64,000 nt of DNA from Clitopilus passeckerianus (taxonomy: Eukaryota; Basidiomycota; Agaricomycetes; Agaricales; Entolomataceae). The DNA lies in NCBI GenBank assembly GCA_944990035.1, contig CALYLX010000152.1, forward strand, positions 310,001-374,000. Direction: 5' to 3'. Numbering within the stretch: position 1 is the stretch's first letter; each line of letters starts with the position of its first letter. The position numbers and the translations under genes are program-made. The notes beneath the pieces are model-generated. The model worked only from the letters and a program-made list of their open reading frames with translations. It was not told the origin of the DNA and made no database searches. Positions 36,083-48,861 of the stretch are shown piece by piece.

Positions 36083-37047
36083 GGGCCTGTTGAGTGGGGG
36101 TAACTGCAGGTTTGGGAGAGAGGCGGATTTTTGAAGATACTAAGTTCGAAGTGTATTTGTGATCAGCTTCGACACTAGAAGCAAGCTAAGATACCCACAG
36201 GTCTACATTTCTTCCATTCTCTACGGAGTACACGGCCTCCTAGCGTAGTGTCGCTTGAATCAAGATCGTTGAATAATTGTGGGCTCTCGATTGACACCAT
36301 GGGCTAGACAATTAAGGAGTCTAAATATCTTGTCTATTGTCTCTTGCAGTCGTAAAGAGTCGTTATTGGTCGTGAAAGGAGTAAGCAGCTCAGAGTTCCA
36401 GCTCCAACCAGGCGTTGCACTTGAGAGTCAAGAAGTAAGGTTGGCTTTAATAGCAGCCTGGTCAAACGAGAAACATGCCAAGTGCCTCGCTGCACGTCAA
36501 ACAAACGCTCTATCTTTATATCAGTTCATTTCTAGCCCCGAATAGACGGCCATTCGCGTCAACACGAGGACTTACGGGTCTCGTCTGTCATTGTGGCCCA
36601 CATCGTGGTGTCATGCATGACCTAGTGGCTGTGGAAATTTTGACCGTTTTCGTTGGAACGGTCATCTGCCTTGCATGTGCCCAATTTTCTGGAAGGATTC
36701 TAATTCCGCAATAACTGAACCAGGCATAGTTGATTCTCAGGTTCGTTGAACTTGAAGTTGCCCTTGGTTGTGGTTGTGGTTGTGATGGTCTTGTGTCAAG
36801 CAGGGCCTGCGGTGATCGGCGCGGATTTCCGGTTAGGGACGACCTGGTCTGCACTGGGCCAAGAATATGAACGTTGAATGCTTGCACGGCCAAATAGCGT
36901 CCTTTTTGTACAAAGATGCACTCGAATAGATACATGATAGGTATGAAATTATATCTCTGTCTACTGTTGATTTAAAACTTTCCAGCAATGTATGCAAACG
37001 AGTTGATAAAGCCGAGAAGAGCAAACAATTGTAATAAATATCCCCCC
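36083..37047. other. Intergenic region with short GGTTGT repeat
   Basis: About 965 bases. Contains a short ggttgt microsatellite at about 36765-36785. Open frames here are short, overlapping and unlike any family I know. Holds the promoter of the zinc-ribbon gene and the 3' flank of the F-box-like gene. Confidence 0.5.
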
Positions 37048-38385
37048 TCACGATCCGAATCCAAGTAGGTCCTCCTTGTCAGGCCCCACAAGCTTGAACC
37101 CCCTCGCCCGTGAAAGATCACAAAACGACTTCCAAATGCTCGCATGTCGATCGCGAAAGTCGGCGACATTCCCCGGCTCCATGAACATGACGTTCTTGAA
37201 GTTGGGACCACACTGCAAGTGTTCGACAACGAATCCCATGTGGCGATAATAGTACGAACTCGCTTGCTTCGTCAGGCACTCGAACCCAAATGTAATGACG
37301 GACGGAGGGAGGCGGAGATTGCTGACTGGGCCACCACCCTGTGCGAAGCAGGCAGGGAGATCGGTCCAGGAGTTTAATGTGATGTCCAATCGGCGTAGGT
37401 TAGGACAATAGTTCTCCAGACCCTCGAATCGCGGCGGACACTCTTCATATAGAAGAACTTGGACATGAGTCAGTTGGTGGCCGTAATTCAGGAGTAAAAT
37501 CGAGGGAGTTTGAGGACCAAGGATTGAAGTTTCATAGTCGAAAACTGAGGCTGTCCAACGCCGTAGGCCAGAAAGATTGGAAGAGAAAAAGTTGATTGGG
37601 GATGATCTGGAGGTCATTAATGCCTCCAACGAAGGCAATTCGAGCTTCAAATCTGCGGGCCTGTCTTCTTTTTTCTGTGTCCCGATATCGACGATGGCCC
37701 TGAGGTTGGAGAAAGAGCTGAGGATCGGAAACCATGACCTCAAGAAGGAATGGATGCTAACGATCTTCACCGCTTCTAGGCTCTGCTTGAATGGCAGAGG
37801 CTCTAGAAATGTTGTGGGGTGTAGAAGCGTAGTTAACAATGGCATTCCAGGGTTGTTGATAATGAGGATTTTGAGGTTGGGTAAACATTCAAGGATTGGC
37901 TGGGCATACTGGAGGAAAGATTCAGGCTGTATATTCACTGTATCACGAATAGCGAAGTCGATCCGCTTGATCCATCTACCGAAAGGCTTGTCTTCTTCTG
38001 AATTGTTTTCAGAGGCACCGTGTGCGGAGTCTTCTAAGGTGGCACATATTTTGGGCAAGGCCCTCCCTCTTACCACTATAATGTGCTCATAGAGAAGTGG
38101 CGCCGCGATCTTATAGAAGTATTTAGAGACACGGACAAGGTATCTTTTGGTCACCTTTCCTAGGCTCAGTCAGCGCCTGTCTAGTTCACAACGAGTTTAC
38201 GAACGCACAAGGGCTTGGCTGCTCTGCCTTAATCGCTCCTTCTCCCGAAGATATGACGGGTCCACGATCGTATCAGGATCAAGGAAGCCAGGTACCAATG
38301 TTGCCAACCTCAAGATGTAGGACAGAATTTCTGTAGGCAAAGTGGGGAGTATTGGACGAGGTGGCTGAGAGAGTACTGCAGACAT
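37048..38385 (-). CDS. F-box-like / leucine-rich protein
   Basis: Two exons, 38205-38385 and 37048-38160, joined LVR|KVTKRYLVRVSKYF. The N-terminus RPILPTLPTEILSYILRLA is the F-box start pattern (LPxEIL), and CSQAL-type second helix residues follow into YFYKIAAPLLYEHIIV, typical of basidiomycete F-box-like proteins. The remaining roughly 330 residues hold degenerate leucine-rich segments (LPNLKILIINNPG, LPSLEALMTS, CPNLRRLDITLNSW) and end in KLVGPDKEDLLGF. Such proteins usually recruit substrates to SCF ubiquitin ligases through Skp1; the target is unknown. The family is large and lineage-expanded in Agaricomycetes. Confidence 0.7.
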
Positions 38386-38632
38386 TGCCAGTCATTCGAA
38401 TGCACGTCGCGATCCAAGTTCAAGCTGTTCAAATGGAAACGGCAGACGGCTAATCGGCATGAAGCGGGGAATCACGTCTCGGCTACTGATTGTATTTTGT
38501 TCCGGTAGCCATAAATGGACATATTTTGATCGGGCCGAGCAATGCCGTGACTGTCATGGTTCATTTATTAGGTCACTGCGGTTCAATTGCCGTCTTGTTC
38601 GACTTGCGCCTCTCAGGGTTCCCTCTGTTAAA

Positions 38633-40418
38633 ATGAATACGACAGGCCCGTGGCCTGTGCCGAAAGTGCGCTTGAGGTCTATCGATGGGGATGACCCCAC
38701 TCAAAGCAAACGACAGGATGTCCCAACGGTTAACATCACCCAGGTAAGGCGCTTTTGGTCACGTTTCGAATCCAGGCAATAACAGTCATTTTCAGGATTC
38801 TTCCAAGGTTGACTATAGAATACAGGAGTCTCGCAGTAACGAGACCTTGCAGTATGTATCGTGCTCTTGACGCTTCCATATTAGTTGCTTATTATTTCTT
38901 AGAACTACCAAGGGCATGCAGCCCAGAGAATTGAAGAGTCTGTCTGCGCCAACCTTGTGTAGCACTGCAGATTCCCTTGTGCTACCCCCTTCGCCCGCTC
39001 AGAATCGACGTATCCAACGCTACACAACGGCTGAATCAGACCTCTTACGTAGAGCTTCTCATGCTGCCGTTGAACCCTCCTCGCGAGAGCTTCAGATCAA
39101 GGTCTTACGGCAGGCGACTTCTCTGCTGTCATCATACGCCGAAAGGTCCAAAGATCATGCAGACAAGCTTCGCTCCCTCATCAAGGATTCAAACGGTGAA
39201 CTGGATGCCGAAGCCTACAAGGAATTGAAGAAACAACGGTGGATAGAAGAGAGAAGACAGTTAAAGTTGGAGTCAGAGAAGAAGGCTGCCAGCGAGCAGC
39301 TGAATTCTCTGCTTCACTCCGCTGCTACATTCCCGAATGTCTTCCAACCGAAGCAGCCAAATTCAGATGCAGAGAGCAAACGCTGCACCAACCTACTCAA
39401 ATTCTTCGCCAACACCGACTCCGTCACTCTCGTACCTATCTCCTTCAGCAAGGGTCCCGCCACGTATAACTCCATGTCCGCTATCCCTTCGCAGAAGCGA
39501 AAGCACACGTCTGCAGATGGTTATCCGTTACCACTGGAGAGTCTAAACTCGCTCTCATCCAAGTCGGCCAAGCAACGACTACGAGCCAGTACCTCTGCGC
39601 TCACGGCGCCGCAAGCACCCCCACATGGCCAAAGACGGAGATTACGAAGACCTACGTCTCTCATCCTGGAAGTGGAGACCATGGAAGCTTCGCGTCATCG
39701 CCACTCTCCTTCAAGCTCGACGATTCGCTCTTCGCCATCCCAGCTTTCCCTTGCTACGGTGTCAGATTCGACCCACCCAACACCGATTACCGGCGAACCC
39801 GTCATGTCCACGTATCATGCGAAGCACGAGCTGTCTACCCAGCCCAATTCAAGCCCGCCTCGCAAACGGACAGAGTCCCAGGGACCAGATGGACGCTATG
39901 GTACCGCAGTCATCTACACAAATGCCTATAACACCCCTCAAGGCGAACCGTCAACCCAACCAGAAGTTCCAGACAAAGTGCCCATTCCGGGTTACGCAAT
40001 CAGCCTCATAAACTCTCTTGACGAGATCCACGAATCCTTCTCACTCAGACCTTTCAACGCCCGGACTATCACTGCTCGAAGAGCCTCACCATCAACAGCA
40101 CCTGCTCCGGCTCAGCATCAGACTCCGTCAAAGCCACCTCCGGCTCTCCGATCTGGGAAGAGAGGACCTCCGAGGGAGGCGAAGGCGCTGTCGACTATTT
40201 CAGAAACCCCGTCAGTTCCGATGTCGAAGTTCTCGTTGTCTTCGGGTTCAAGCAGCCAAGGCTCGCAGTTCAAGAGGCCAAACATGCCGTTGAGGGCAAA
40301 GTCAATTTCATCGTTCAGGGAGGTCTTGTTTGGGAAGGATAGAAAGCAGGAGGAAGAGGAGGATAAGGATGGGTTGAAGTCGAAGGTGAAGAAAAGGTTT
40401 TCTGGTTTGTTTGCATGA
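38633..40418 (+). CDS. Basic Ser/Pro-rich protein with short coiled coil, unknown function
   Basis: Three exons: 38633-38743, 38796-38851, 38903-40418. Start MNTTGPWPVPKVRLRSIDGD. The middle has a likely coiled coil (LQIKVLRQATSLLSSYAERS to WIEERRQLKLESEKKAASEQ), followed by LHSAATFPNVFQPK. The C-terminal half is disordered, Ser/Pro/Arg-rich, ending in REVLFGKDRKQEEEEDKDG and KVKKRFSGLFA. It is not a family I can name. A downstream Met in the longest exon would also give a 500-residue protein, so the first two small exons are an inference from good splice sites and an open frame. Confidence 0.65.
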
Positions 40419-41488
40419 TTATGGGACTTTTTTCTTTCCTTTCCTTCCTTGCATCATTTGAAGCCAGTTTGTGTTTCTTTTGGGCTGCCAGCATTGTTCA
40501 CGTTAACCATACTTCTTTCCCCTACTTCCCTCCCTTCCATGACCTCTTGAGTCTATACATCCCATCTCTTTATTATCTTATTTACTTCTTTTCCTGACTT
40601 CGAGGCTGGAGATGTCTCTTAACATGTTGTATAATATATTTCGCTGATAAATTTGAATACTCGTATATAGTGTAAGGCATCTAAAACTTAATTCTCCTGT
40701 AATTCTAAAGAATAAAAACTATCCTCTCTTCCACTCTTCGAAGTCGTTATTTTCCCTTCAAATACGAGTAAACGCTTCAAAGCCACAATGTTCGAATCAG
40801 AGGCTTGGACGCCAGGCGTCTAATCAAAGGTAGATCAGTTGAACTTGAATCAAAGCGTGGTGTTGTTTTCCTCTTTCTCAACCATGACAGTCATCATCAA
40901 GATTCTCTATGGCCCCCCGCAGCCTGCTTTGACCCCCTTCCGATTAACGGACTGGATGAATTGAATACATCGAATCACTCTTTGGCCTGCTTCCCTGAAC
41001 AAAAAATTGGCATCGGAGAATGCACAGCGTCACTCTTGTTCGGAATCCGGTGCAATGGCTCTAGAACACTGGGATCTGGTCCGCGATACCCCCCGCTTAT
41101 TATTTCTCTTGACAACTGCTGTGCGTTCAGGCCCACAGACCTGACATCCGATGCTCGAGTCCAACTCATTTTTCCCGTCTTACGCCCCAATCGAGATTGT
41201 CGCATTGCCACAACGATTTTTGAACGCACAATACAAGGTTCAAGTGCCAGCTGCCATATTGTCGTTGGCGCCTGGCTCAAAGTTTGGACATCAAATCGTA
41301 AGAAATATGGATCATCATGGTCAATGAGTGCCACGGTGACAATGGCCTCCCAGAGCGAGCAGGGCGTCTATCCAGACTCATATAAACGAGAAGAGTTTGC
41401 AGGTTGCTCCCTATCGGTTCTCCTCCCCCTTCCGATTTCTTTCTCAGTCTTTGGGTACCGGCATACCTGAAGTCTCACTCTCTGCAAA
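40419..41488. other. Intergenic region upstream of C2H2 gene
   Basis: About 1.07 kb. A 221-codon plus-strand open frame at 40805-41470 has no recognisable motif, unusual composition for this locus and overlaps the probable promoter: a catataaacg element at about 41378-41387 lies 100 bases before the next ATG. I treat it as non-coding or a long leader. Confidence 0.4.
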
Positions 41489-42517
41489 ATGATGTCCAGT
41501 GACGCCTCCTTCTATCACACCCTTTTCAGCAGCCATGACGAACCCGCCGGGGAGGAAGCAGCTCCTCCTCAGGCTTCAACTCCGGCTAGAGTCAAGCAGG
41601 GCTTGAGATTCGAAGAATCCTTCTCCTCGATCTGTACTTTCACCTCCGAGACACCTTCAGAACCTTACCGCGAGATCCTTCGCATGGCCAACGAACTCCC
41701 TGACCCCACACCAGTCCAAGCTGCACCAGAGAAACGCGGCCTCTCGCGATGGGGTACCTCAGACACGATCACAATGGCTCCCGCCATCCAACCCATCCTA
41801 TCCACCGATCTCCAAAACCCTGCCATTGCTTCCGCCGTTCAACCTTCCAAGCATCTGCAGATCCGACAATGGGCTCAAGGCATTGACTACAACTTCACGT
41901 CCACAGTTGCTCACTACGGAGGATATGCTAACATGGACCAAGTCCTCGGCAACCGTCCTTACGGCGAGTTCGTGCAATCCGAATGCAGTGAACTAGACTG
42001 CCAGTGCCACCTCCAACATAACACCATTGCCCATGGCTCCTCCGTCCAGTGCCTTCCGCCGACCAGGGCGCACCCCTCTAGCTTTGCTCTTCCCGATTGC
42101 ATCTGCCCACAGCTCACGTATCATGGAGCAATGGCGGCACCTCCTATTCCTTTCTATCAGGGACCCAACTCTCCAGAGTCAAGCTCGGGATCTAGTACAC
42201 TTGTCAACGACGATGCGACTACAAGGGCCCTCAGGCCTCGGAAACTCAGGACCGCGCTTACCACGCATACGCAAGGCAAACCTTCTTCTACCCCCTCGGC
42301 CGCCAAACGGGCTACTCGTAGCACTGAAGCGACAACATACAGGTGTCCATTTGCCCCTTGCACCCACTCGACGAAATCAATGGGGGACCTTAAGAGACAT
42401 CTGCAAACGGCGAAACATAAGGAACCCAGCATTCCATGCCGCTATGGTTGCCCGAAAATGTTCACTCGAAAGGACAGCGAGAAGCGTCACGCGGAGACTT
42501 GCCCTGAGCAACACTGA
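41489..42517 (+). CDS. C2H2 zinc-finger protein, likely transcription factor
   Basis: Single-exon frame of 342 codons starting MMSSDASFYHTLF (the second Met is equally possible). The first 270 residues are Pro/Ser/Thr-rich, with one Cys cluster (SECSELDCQCHLQ). The C-terminus has two C2H2 fingers: YRCPFAPCTHSTKSMGDLKR with H…H spacing to TAKHK, then IPCRYGCPKMFTRKDSEKRH ending in C. The last finger terminates H-x3-C. A C-terminal pair of fingers with a long disordered activation-like region is typical of Agaricomycete C2H2 regulators. Targets unknown. Confidence 0.8.
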   Translation: MMSSDASFYHTLFSSHDEPAGEEAAPPQASTPARVKQGLRFEESFSSICTFTSETPSEPYREILRMANELPDPTPVQAAPEKRGLSRWGTSDTITMAPAIQPILSTDLQNPAIASAVQPSKHLQIRQWAQGIDYNFTSTVAHYGGYANMDQVLGNRPYGEFVQSECSELDCQCHLQHNTIAHGSSVQCLPPTRAHPSSFALPDCICPQLTYHGAMAAPPIPFYQGPNSPESSSGSSTLVNDDATTRALRPRKLRTALTTHTQGKPSSTPSAAKRATRSTEATTYRCPFAPCTHSTKSMGDLKRHLQTAKHKEPSIPCRYGCPKMFTRKDSEKRHAETCPEQH

Positions 42518-42777
42518 GGGCGAAGAATGATTAGTACTCACTGATTGGGGGCCCTGCTGATTCTGCCTTACACTCTTTACCTTAATTGCACATATTGCCT
42601 CTCGTTACCTTCCTCTCCTTGATAAATTTCTCGCCAACATATACTCATTCATTACACTCAACCCAATTTTGTATCTGTAGTGCATTCCTTGACCAAACCC
42701 CACGACTTCGGTACCTAATATTGTACATATCCGATTACATTTGCAATATACATGTTTTGACAACTTTCGCTGCTTAT

Positions 42778-45172
42778 TTATTCTTTGACTCGGAGGAGAC
42801 TTAAGCCTTGTGCCTTTCGCTCCTCATTAATCTGGTCTAAATGACTCAGGAAGTTGGCCGTCAGGCCATCCCACATCTTCGGTTCGTGGTCTATGTGGCA
42901 GTTCATCAACTCAGATATACCAGGATTATGACATGCACTCCACTCACAATGGGCAAGCTTCATAGCGTAATCTGTGATAGTTAGCATCATTGGAGTCTCA
43001 AACATGAAGACTGCGCAGTTGGAACCGAATTAATCTCCAGATATTTCAAAGACTTTGACGATAAGTTCTTACCCATGACTCCGTCATGCACTCTCATAGG
43101 CGGCAACTTGGTTTCGGTCGCCTTCTTGAATTCATCCACAGACACTTGGAAAGCAGGGGTTAGCATGACAATCTCAGCATAAGGTGTACCACCAACCTCC
43201 GTGAGGGGCGAATCCCGTTTCATAGCTCGCCCCACCTGGAGGAAGAGGTATATATTAGCGTATAAACATGTACGGTTTGAATAGTCCAACCTGGCTGGAA
43301 TCCTTCGCTCCGACCTCCATATTCTCCAAGAAGACACCCCATGAATTCGGTGCAGTTGTTACGGTGATAGTACTGCCAGAATTAATCAACCGTTGTCGGT
43401 AGAGAAGGAAACATTTCTCACAGGCGGTCTGAACGTTTCATCAGCAACATCCCATCTTCCCGAGAAAATGAGGAAATCTGCCAGAGGCACTCCAGGTTGC
43501 TTCGATGGCGCGGTAAGTACGCAGAAGACGGATGGGTCCATGTGATCCTTCGAGATGCTGCCGACGAAAATGAACTTGGTGAGATCGTACTTGTACGGCA
43601 CGTAGCTTGACAAGTCCGTCAGCATAGGGACCATGTATCTTGAGCGTTGAGCAAGACTGACTTTCCATGCCAAGCCACCACGTCAAATGGTGTGTGGTCC
43701 TGTGAGCAGTCGAAAAGTTGGCCGCAGACTCTGTGATCCATAATTATGTTAAGTTCGGTGGGCATACGCATGCATAGGCGTACTTGTAAGTCACTGGAAA
43801 GAATTTAGTGTCAGTGACACGACAGCATAAGGAAGGAATCGCAGTCACCTTTCCAAGGTGTTTGGTCAAGATCGAACGAAGCGAGTGGACTCTCGAAATC
43901 CCGAGGATTAGCAAGTCCATTGGCTCCTAGAGGTCCTAATTCTGGTAGAACATAGTGCGAACCGTAAATCTCTTGAATGTCTAAGCAGGGTTCATGCGTT
44001 AACTGTTATCAATCAACAAGGGTAAAAGACTGACATCCGCGAGAAGGACCATCGGGCAAAGAAACCTAAAAGATTCGTTAACGACTATTGATTAGGTCAA
44101 AACACCAGCTCTTGCCCTAAACTTAATTCCCCTTTGGACCACTAGCAACTCTCCGGGCTTGACCATGAGGCTATTGTAGAAACAAAACTATTATTGCCTA
44201 TCAAAATTGCGACTCGTGAAGACTTACTGCCCGAACTCAGTCTGAACATCAAGCCTGCCCTGTTGCGGCAGAATCAACATATCGCCATCACTGTTCACGA
44301 AGGCTCGGTTCTCCATGGACGCATTTGCCAGGTACATATGGATGGCAAGACCCTCCCTGAGCGTCGGATCACCATTACCTGCCACAGACTTGAATCCGTC
44401 AACGAAATCGACCTTTTTTGAGTCGGTTGGAAGTTCGAATGGGCTCCACGCAAGTTGCGTTGGGCTACTGTGCACTTTCGGGTTGATGGGGAGGAAGTTG
44501 GAGTACAACTGAGAGCTAAAGTCAGATCTGGCGCCATAGCTCCTGTAAATCGGCTTACATCGGGATTCTGCGAGCCAATGTTGAAGCCTTGATGAGCGAC
44601 TGAAGGCCGGATTCGATATAGCCACCTAAGTCGCGTATATATTCAGGATTTTCATGTGAGAGCAAGAAGATATTCGACACACGCATGGAGATTCTGCGCT
44701 CGTGGCGTCATGAACGGAGTTCCCGTCATCTAAGTGTCACCCGAGGTCAGTACACGACAAGATTCACGAAGGAACGACAAAGCAGACCTGTTCTGCATAC
44801 AAATCATACTTGCAATTTTGTGGGCTGTTCTGTCCTTGCGGAAGCACGCCGGGCCTATCTCACATTTCAGCTATGCAGCAACTAGCGCAGATGCGAGACT
44901 TACAATGCCTCACTAGCAAAGCGATTCCCGAACCCGACTTGATACTTGTACGGATCTTGCTGGACGTCTTCTGCCTGGTGGGTATAGGCACTCGCAGAAT
45001 GAATAGGGCCTTGAAGCTTTGAATGAACCGTCATCTTGCGAACTTGCAGACTGGTGAGCGCAATGGGTGCTGATTGTAAAGCCCTAGTCACAGAAGCCGC
45101 TTTCAACGGCAATGAACGCGAGCAGGGACGAAAAGACCCGGTGAAAGCTGATGTCAGTAGGAAAGTCGCCAT
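42778..45172 (-). CDS. hmgA: Homogentisate 1,2-dioxygenase
   Basis: Tyrosine/phenylalanine catabolism: opens the ring of homogentisate to maleylacetoacetate using Fe(II). Spliced landmarks: [144 protein letters not shown] and FQPGGA…APHG. The His and Glu of YHRN…TEF and the His of APHG sit where the iron ligands of the family are. End VKE at 42778. The start at 45172 ([14 protein letters not shown]) adds a leader of about 45 residues before a second Met (MTVHSKLQG). The TATA box at about 45205 is only some 35 bases before the first ATG. Confidence 0.9.
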
Positions 45173-45542
45173 GATATAGTCTAGAAGACCAGAATTCCAG
45201 AATATATACTGCTTCTTTGGGGCTACCCAAGTGCCTCGAAGATCCATAACAGCTCCGGCTCGATCATCGCAGTTGAGAACGACGCCCAGGATAGTCCCGT
45301 GAATGGGTCATGACGTCCAGAACTTGTGAAGAAATGGATTAATGGAGTTGTTCTAGGAGATACATCATCGATTAGTCCATTCAGTGGCGGAGAATCCAAG
45401 GCAGAACGGATGAACCATTTTAGCCATTGGCGTTCGTCAGAAGGTCCAGGAGACAAGAATATGGTACATTTGAGTATTTCAATATACACATCTGCTTTAT
45501 CGTGACTAGATGCTACCTGAAACCCCATTGCCGTTAATCATT
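45173..45542. other. Short gap between homogentisate dioxygenase and transketolase genes
   Basis: About 370 bases, with the gaatatatac TATA element of the dioxygenase at about 45200-45212. A 101-codon minus-strand open frame (45223-45528) ends inside the promoter and has no recognised motif, so it is not called. Confidence 0.5.
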
Positions 45543-47887
45543 TCAATTGTGTCCTTGATATGCAGCAAGTTGCTTGATCTTGAGGATAATTGACTGAGGA
45601 TCAAGGTTCTGGAATGGAATCTGTTCCCAGAGTCCACCGCAGCCTAGAAGAACAAGGGATATGAACAGAGGCTTTTTGGTAAAGATTGCGTGTATGCGTA
45701 CCTTCTTTGGTGGTTCCCATGTAGCCATACTTCGGTGTGAGCGATCGCTCAAGAAGCCAGGTGCCAAACTTGGAGCCAAGCTAGACGGATGAAGTCAGCG
45801 AAGGTCAAAACTTTGCAGGTGAGAAGGACATACGCCAGTCTTCTGGTTGAGAGATTCAACAACCAGGACGAACGGGGAGCTTCCAACCTTCCGGATGGCC
45901 TGTGAAATAAAATATGTCAGTTGTATTTTCTTTCAACGAGAACAGCCATACCTCTTCATCAACAATGTTCAACGTAGCCTTATTCACCAAGCCAACATCT
46001 AGACCCTCCTGACGGCATCTTAAAACAGCATCCCAGGACCTATATGTCATCTCTCCATACGTGACAACATATCCGTCCTTGCCCTCTTGCAAGATCTCGT
46101 CCTTTCCAGGCGTGAACTCATAATCGCCCTCGTAGAATTTGGAGCCATCAGGACGAAGGAGCCAAGGCACCTTGGAACGAGTGGAGAAGACGAATCGGAG
46201 TCCGCGCTGGAAGAAGACCTTCTTGACGATGGCGACCATTTGAGCGGGATCAGCGGGGAAGTAGAGGAAGGAGTTGACATCTGATAGACCGTTATCGGCG
46301 AAGAAGGAGTTGATACCAAAGTGACATGTGTTGTCGGCCATCTCGTCAACTAGAGGAATAGTATGTCGGTAAGTAGAGCACTTAAATGAATATCTGAATC
46401 CGTACCTCCAGAATGTGAGAAATGGCAGAGGACATTGCAGTTGTTCAACCTCGCCATGGTCACCTCTGAGATAACCATCTCCAAGAATGCAGAGAAGGTG
46501 GAGAAGACACCCCACTTGTCTTCCTCGAATCCAAATCCGGCAGCAGCCGAGAAGTTTCCTCTCTCCATGATACCAGAAGGGTAAAACACCTCGGGGTGCT
46601 TCTGGTGAATAACCTTCAAACCAGTCGAGCCCTCCAAATCGCTGTCAATGACCATGACGCGCTTCTTCGCGTCCTCTTTGGAGAGCCCGTCAAGGACCTG
46701 ATTTACGGCTTCACCGAAGATGACTCGGTTGGCGCCGACCTCCTTGGAGGAGCCGGAGTGGAGATATGGCTGACTCTGTGCCTTTATATTAGAGTAGAGC
46801 GAAGACATATCGCCATAGCCGTGCTCTTGGAGGTACTGAAGGGCGGACTTCACGGGGATGACATCGTGACCATGGGTGCTGCCTTCGATATTGGGGATTC
46901 CAGGGGCCATCTTGCGCTTTAGAACGACTAGCAGACAATTAACAATGGTGAACCTCCACATAAAGGACGCTACTCACGCGCAGCAGGTCCCTGATGAGTA
47001 ACAATATCGCAGATACCTTGCCAAACAGCACCGAAGTCTTCACCATTAGCGGTAAGAACATGTAGACCATGTCCCGCCAAAGTCTTGTTGATTTCGTATC
47101 CCTTAAGATACTCCGATGGGTGGCCAGCAATTGTGACATCATTATCGTCAATGATGAGCTTGACATTGAGATTGTTCGCAACAGCAATGCGAGCGGCTTC
47201 GGCATCGTTGCCTTCTTGCTGAGAGCCATCAGACCCAAGGCAGAAAACAACCTTGTCGGGGTTGGCCATGGCTACACCGTTGACCAAGGGCCTGTAATAC
47301 GCATAAGCCAAAAATCATGGATATATGCGCAACTAATGCATACCACATGTGACCAAGACGTCCAGATGAGAACTTGACACCGGGTGTCAACCCTAGCTCT
47401 GGATGTCCTGGAAGCTTAGCATTGGCCTCTCGGTAATGAAGAAGATGCTCAGCAGGGAGGGATCCCTCGAGAGCAGCAAGAATATATTGAGTAGCCACTC
47501 GGTGACCTAAAGGTATAATCAGTTGGCGTTCAGGGCGCATATAGCGAGTGATAACCCACCAGCTTCGTCGAAAACGACAGGGAAGAATTTCTCGGATTGG
47601 TTGAACAATGCGAGCAGCATGCAGACTTCAGGAACGGTGTCATAGGCGCCTCCAGTATGACCACTGACACCTCGAGCGGCGCCTGTTGCGGTGAACAAGA
47701 CGATAGCATCACGAAGAAGCTGGATGTTGCTCTCTAGATCAGCTTTTTGCTCAGCCGAGAGGTCCTTCTTAGAAGGGTCCAGAGAGATCCTAAAGTCTTG
47801 AAGTTAGCGGCTGTCGTGACGTTGACTGAGGAAAGAGAATTACTTCTTGAACTTCTTAAGGTCGATGGGGAATTCGTCGTTGCTCAT
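45543..47887 (-). CDS. Transketolase-family thiamine diphosphate enzyme
   Basis: ATG at 47887 (MSNDEFPIDLKKFKK), stop at 45543. Spliced blocks follow the transketolase plan: ARGVSGHTGGAYDTVPE (substrate His loop), FDEAGHRVATQYILAAL, SSGRLGHMW, CLGSDGSQQEGNDAEAARIA with NLNVKLIIDDNDVTIAG (ThDP/metal site; GSDG…DND), the pyrimidine domain GIMERGNFSAAAGFGFEEDK and FSAFLEM, and a C-terminal domain with VLVVESLNQKTG and LGSKFGTWLLERSLTPKYGY. The GSDG motif differs from the GDGC of classical yeast transketolase, so this may be a transketolase-like or dihydroxyacetone-synthase-like paralogue rather than the housekeeping enzyme. About nine exons. Confidence 0.85.
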
Positions 47888-47933
47888 CGTTGTATGCGCT
47901 GTTAGTACTGTGGGCGACGAGGAGGAGGTAGAT

Positions 47934-47943
47934 CTTATATATG
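47934..47943 (-). promoter_or_regulatory. TATA box of transketolase-family gene
   Basis: The minus strand reads cacatatataagatc, about 50 bases before the ATG at 47887. A strong TATA suggests regulated or high expression. Confidence 0.55.
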
Positions 47944-48861
47944 TGAAGGGTGGAGTGATGATTCTGGAGCCTTATCGCCTCCAGATATTTCTATGATACA
48001 ACTGATATGGTAATCACATCAGCCAATGGTCATACTTTTGCCTGTTTTAGTCCGGAGAATCTCGGAGTAAACGTTCTTGGCCGTTTCCAATTCAAATTCG
48101 ACGGTCTGGAGAGGGCGAGAGCGCGATGCCCCGTGTGTTTTTACCAAAAAGACCGTGTATTGCTTGCATACTATGTACAATCTTGTCCAGGTACTACGGA
48201 GAACCTTTCATGGCCGTGAAGAATCCTAGAAGCCTTGAAGAGTATCAGCGAACGTGATCGGTGAAGGATGAGAAACGTGGGCAAGGATAGAGAAAAATGA
48301 AGATATCAGAGAACCGAGAATCGACGCGGCGCTCTCACGAAGAGAGCGCTTCAGACGGCACTTCCTATTGTTTCGGTTTGGGGTCGTCATAGATGATATA
48401 GTGCAGAAAAGAGAACAGAGCGAAGGGAAATGCAACTCACCGTGTGTTATGAGGACGGTTGTGGAAAGTGAGGAAAAGATTTTAAAGTTTGCCGCATAAC
48501 TCCTTGTTTTCGGCTCCGAAACTCCGCTTCAATTGATGATTTTGACCACCATCATCTCGAATGTAACAGCAAGACGACACGTCTCGGGCTTATTTGTTTT
48601 TCTTTCAACCTACCGAACTCTCTTTGACTCACTGAACACCTTTCAACCAACTGGATGTATGATAATAAATACGATGCCGATGTTGCGTGGTCGCTCGGCT
48701 GTACATCACTATCATAGTCACACCCCAAGATCTCTTGGAAAGGTGTGCAACCATGAGGCGCGCTTACGACAGAGCTTCTTGTAACCCCGCCTGTGCGAAA
48801 GATCGAGGCGGGCTTCTTTAAACAACAGCAAGGGCCCTTGCGATAACTGACGGGGCTAACT
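47944..48861. other. Intergenic region, no supported gene
   Basis: About 920 bases. Short open frames occur on both strands (for example 48226-48435 minus) without motif, signal peptide or coherent splicing. Probably upstream DNA of the transketolase-family gene plus 3' flank of the following locus. Confidence 0.4.

Noticed and set aside
36763..36790. GGTTGT microsatellite as a telomere-like array
   Set aside because: Only about three units, imperfect and internal; not telomeric.
40805..41470. 221-codon plus-strand open frame before the C2H2 gene
   Set aside because: No motif, erratic composition, and it covers the likely promoter with a TATA-like element; more probably leader or non-coding DNA.
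45223..45528. 101-codon minus-strand frame between the dioxygenase and transketolase genes
   Set aside because: Overlaps the dioxygenase TATA element and shows no recognised family or splice structure.
47069..47377. Plus-strand frames over the transketolase gene, including 46596-46922
   Set aside because: Opposite strand of well-supported transketolase exons; no independent evidence.
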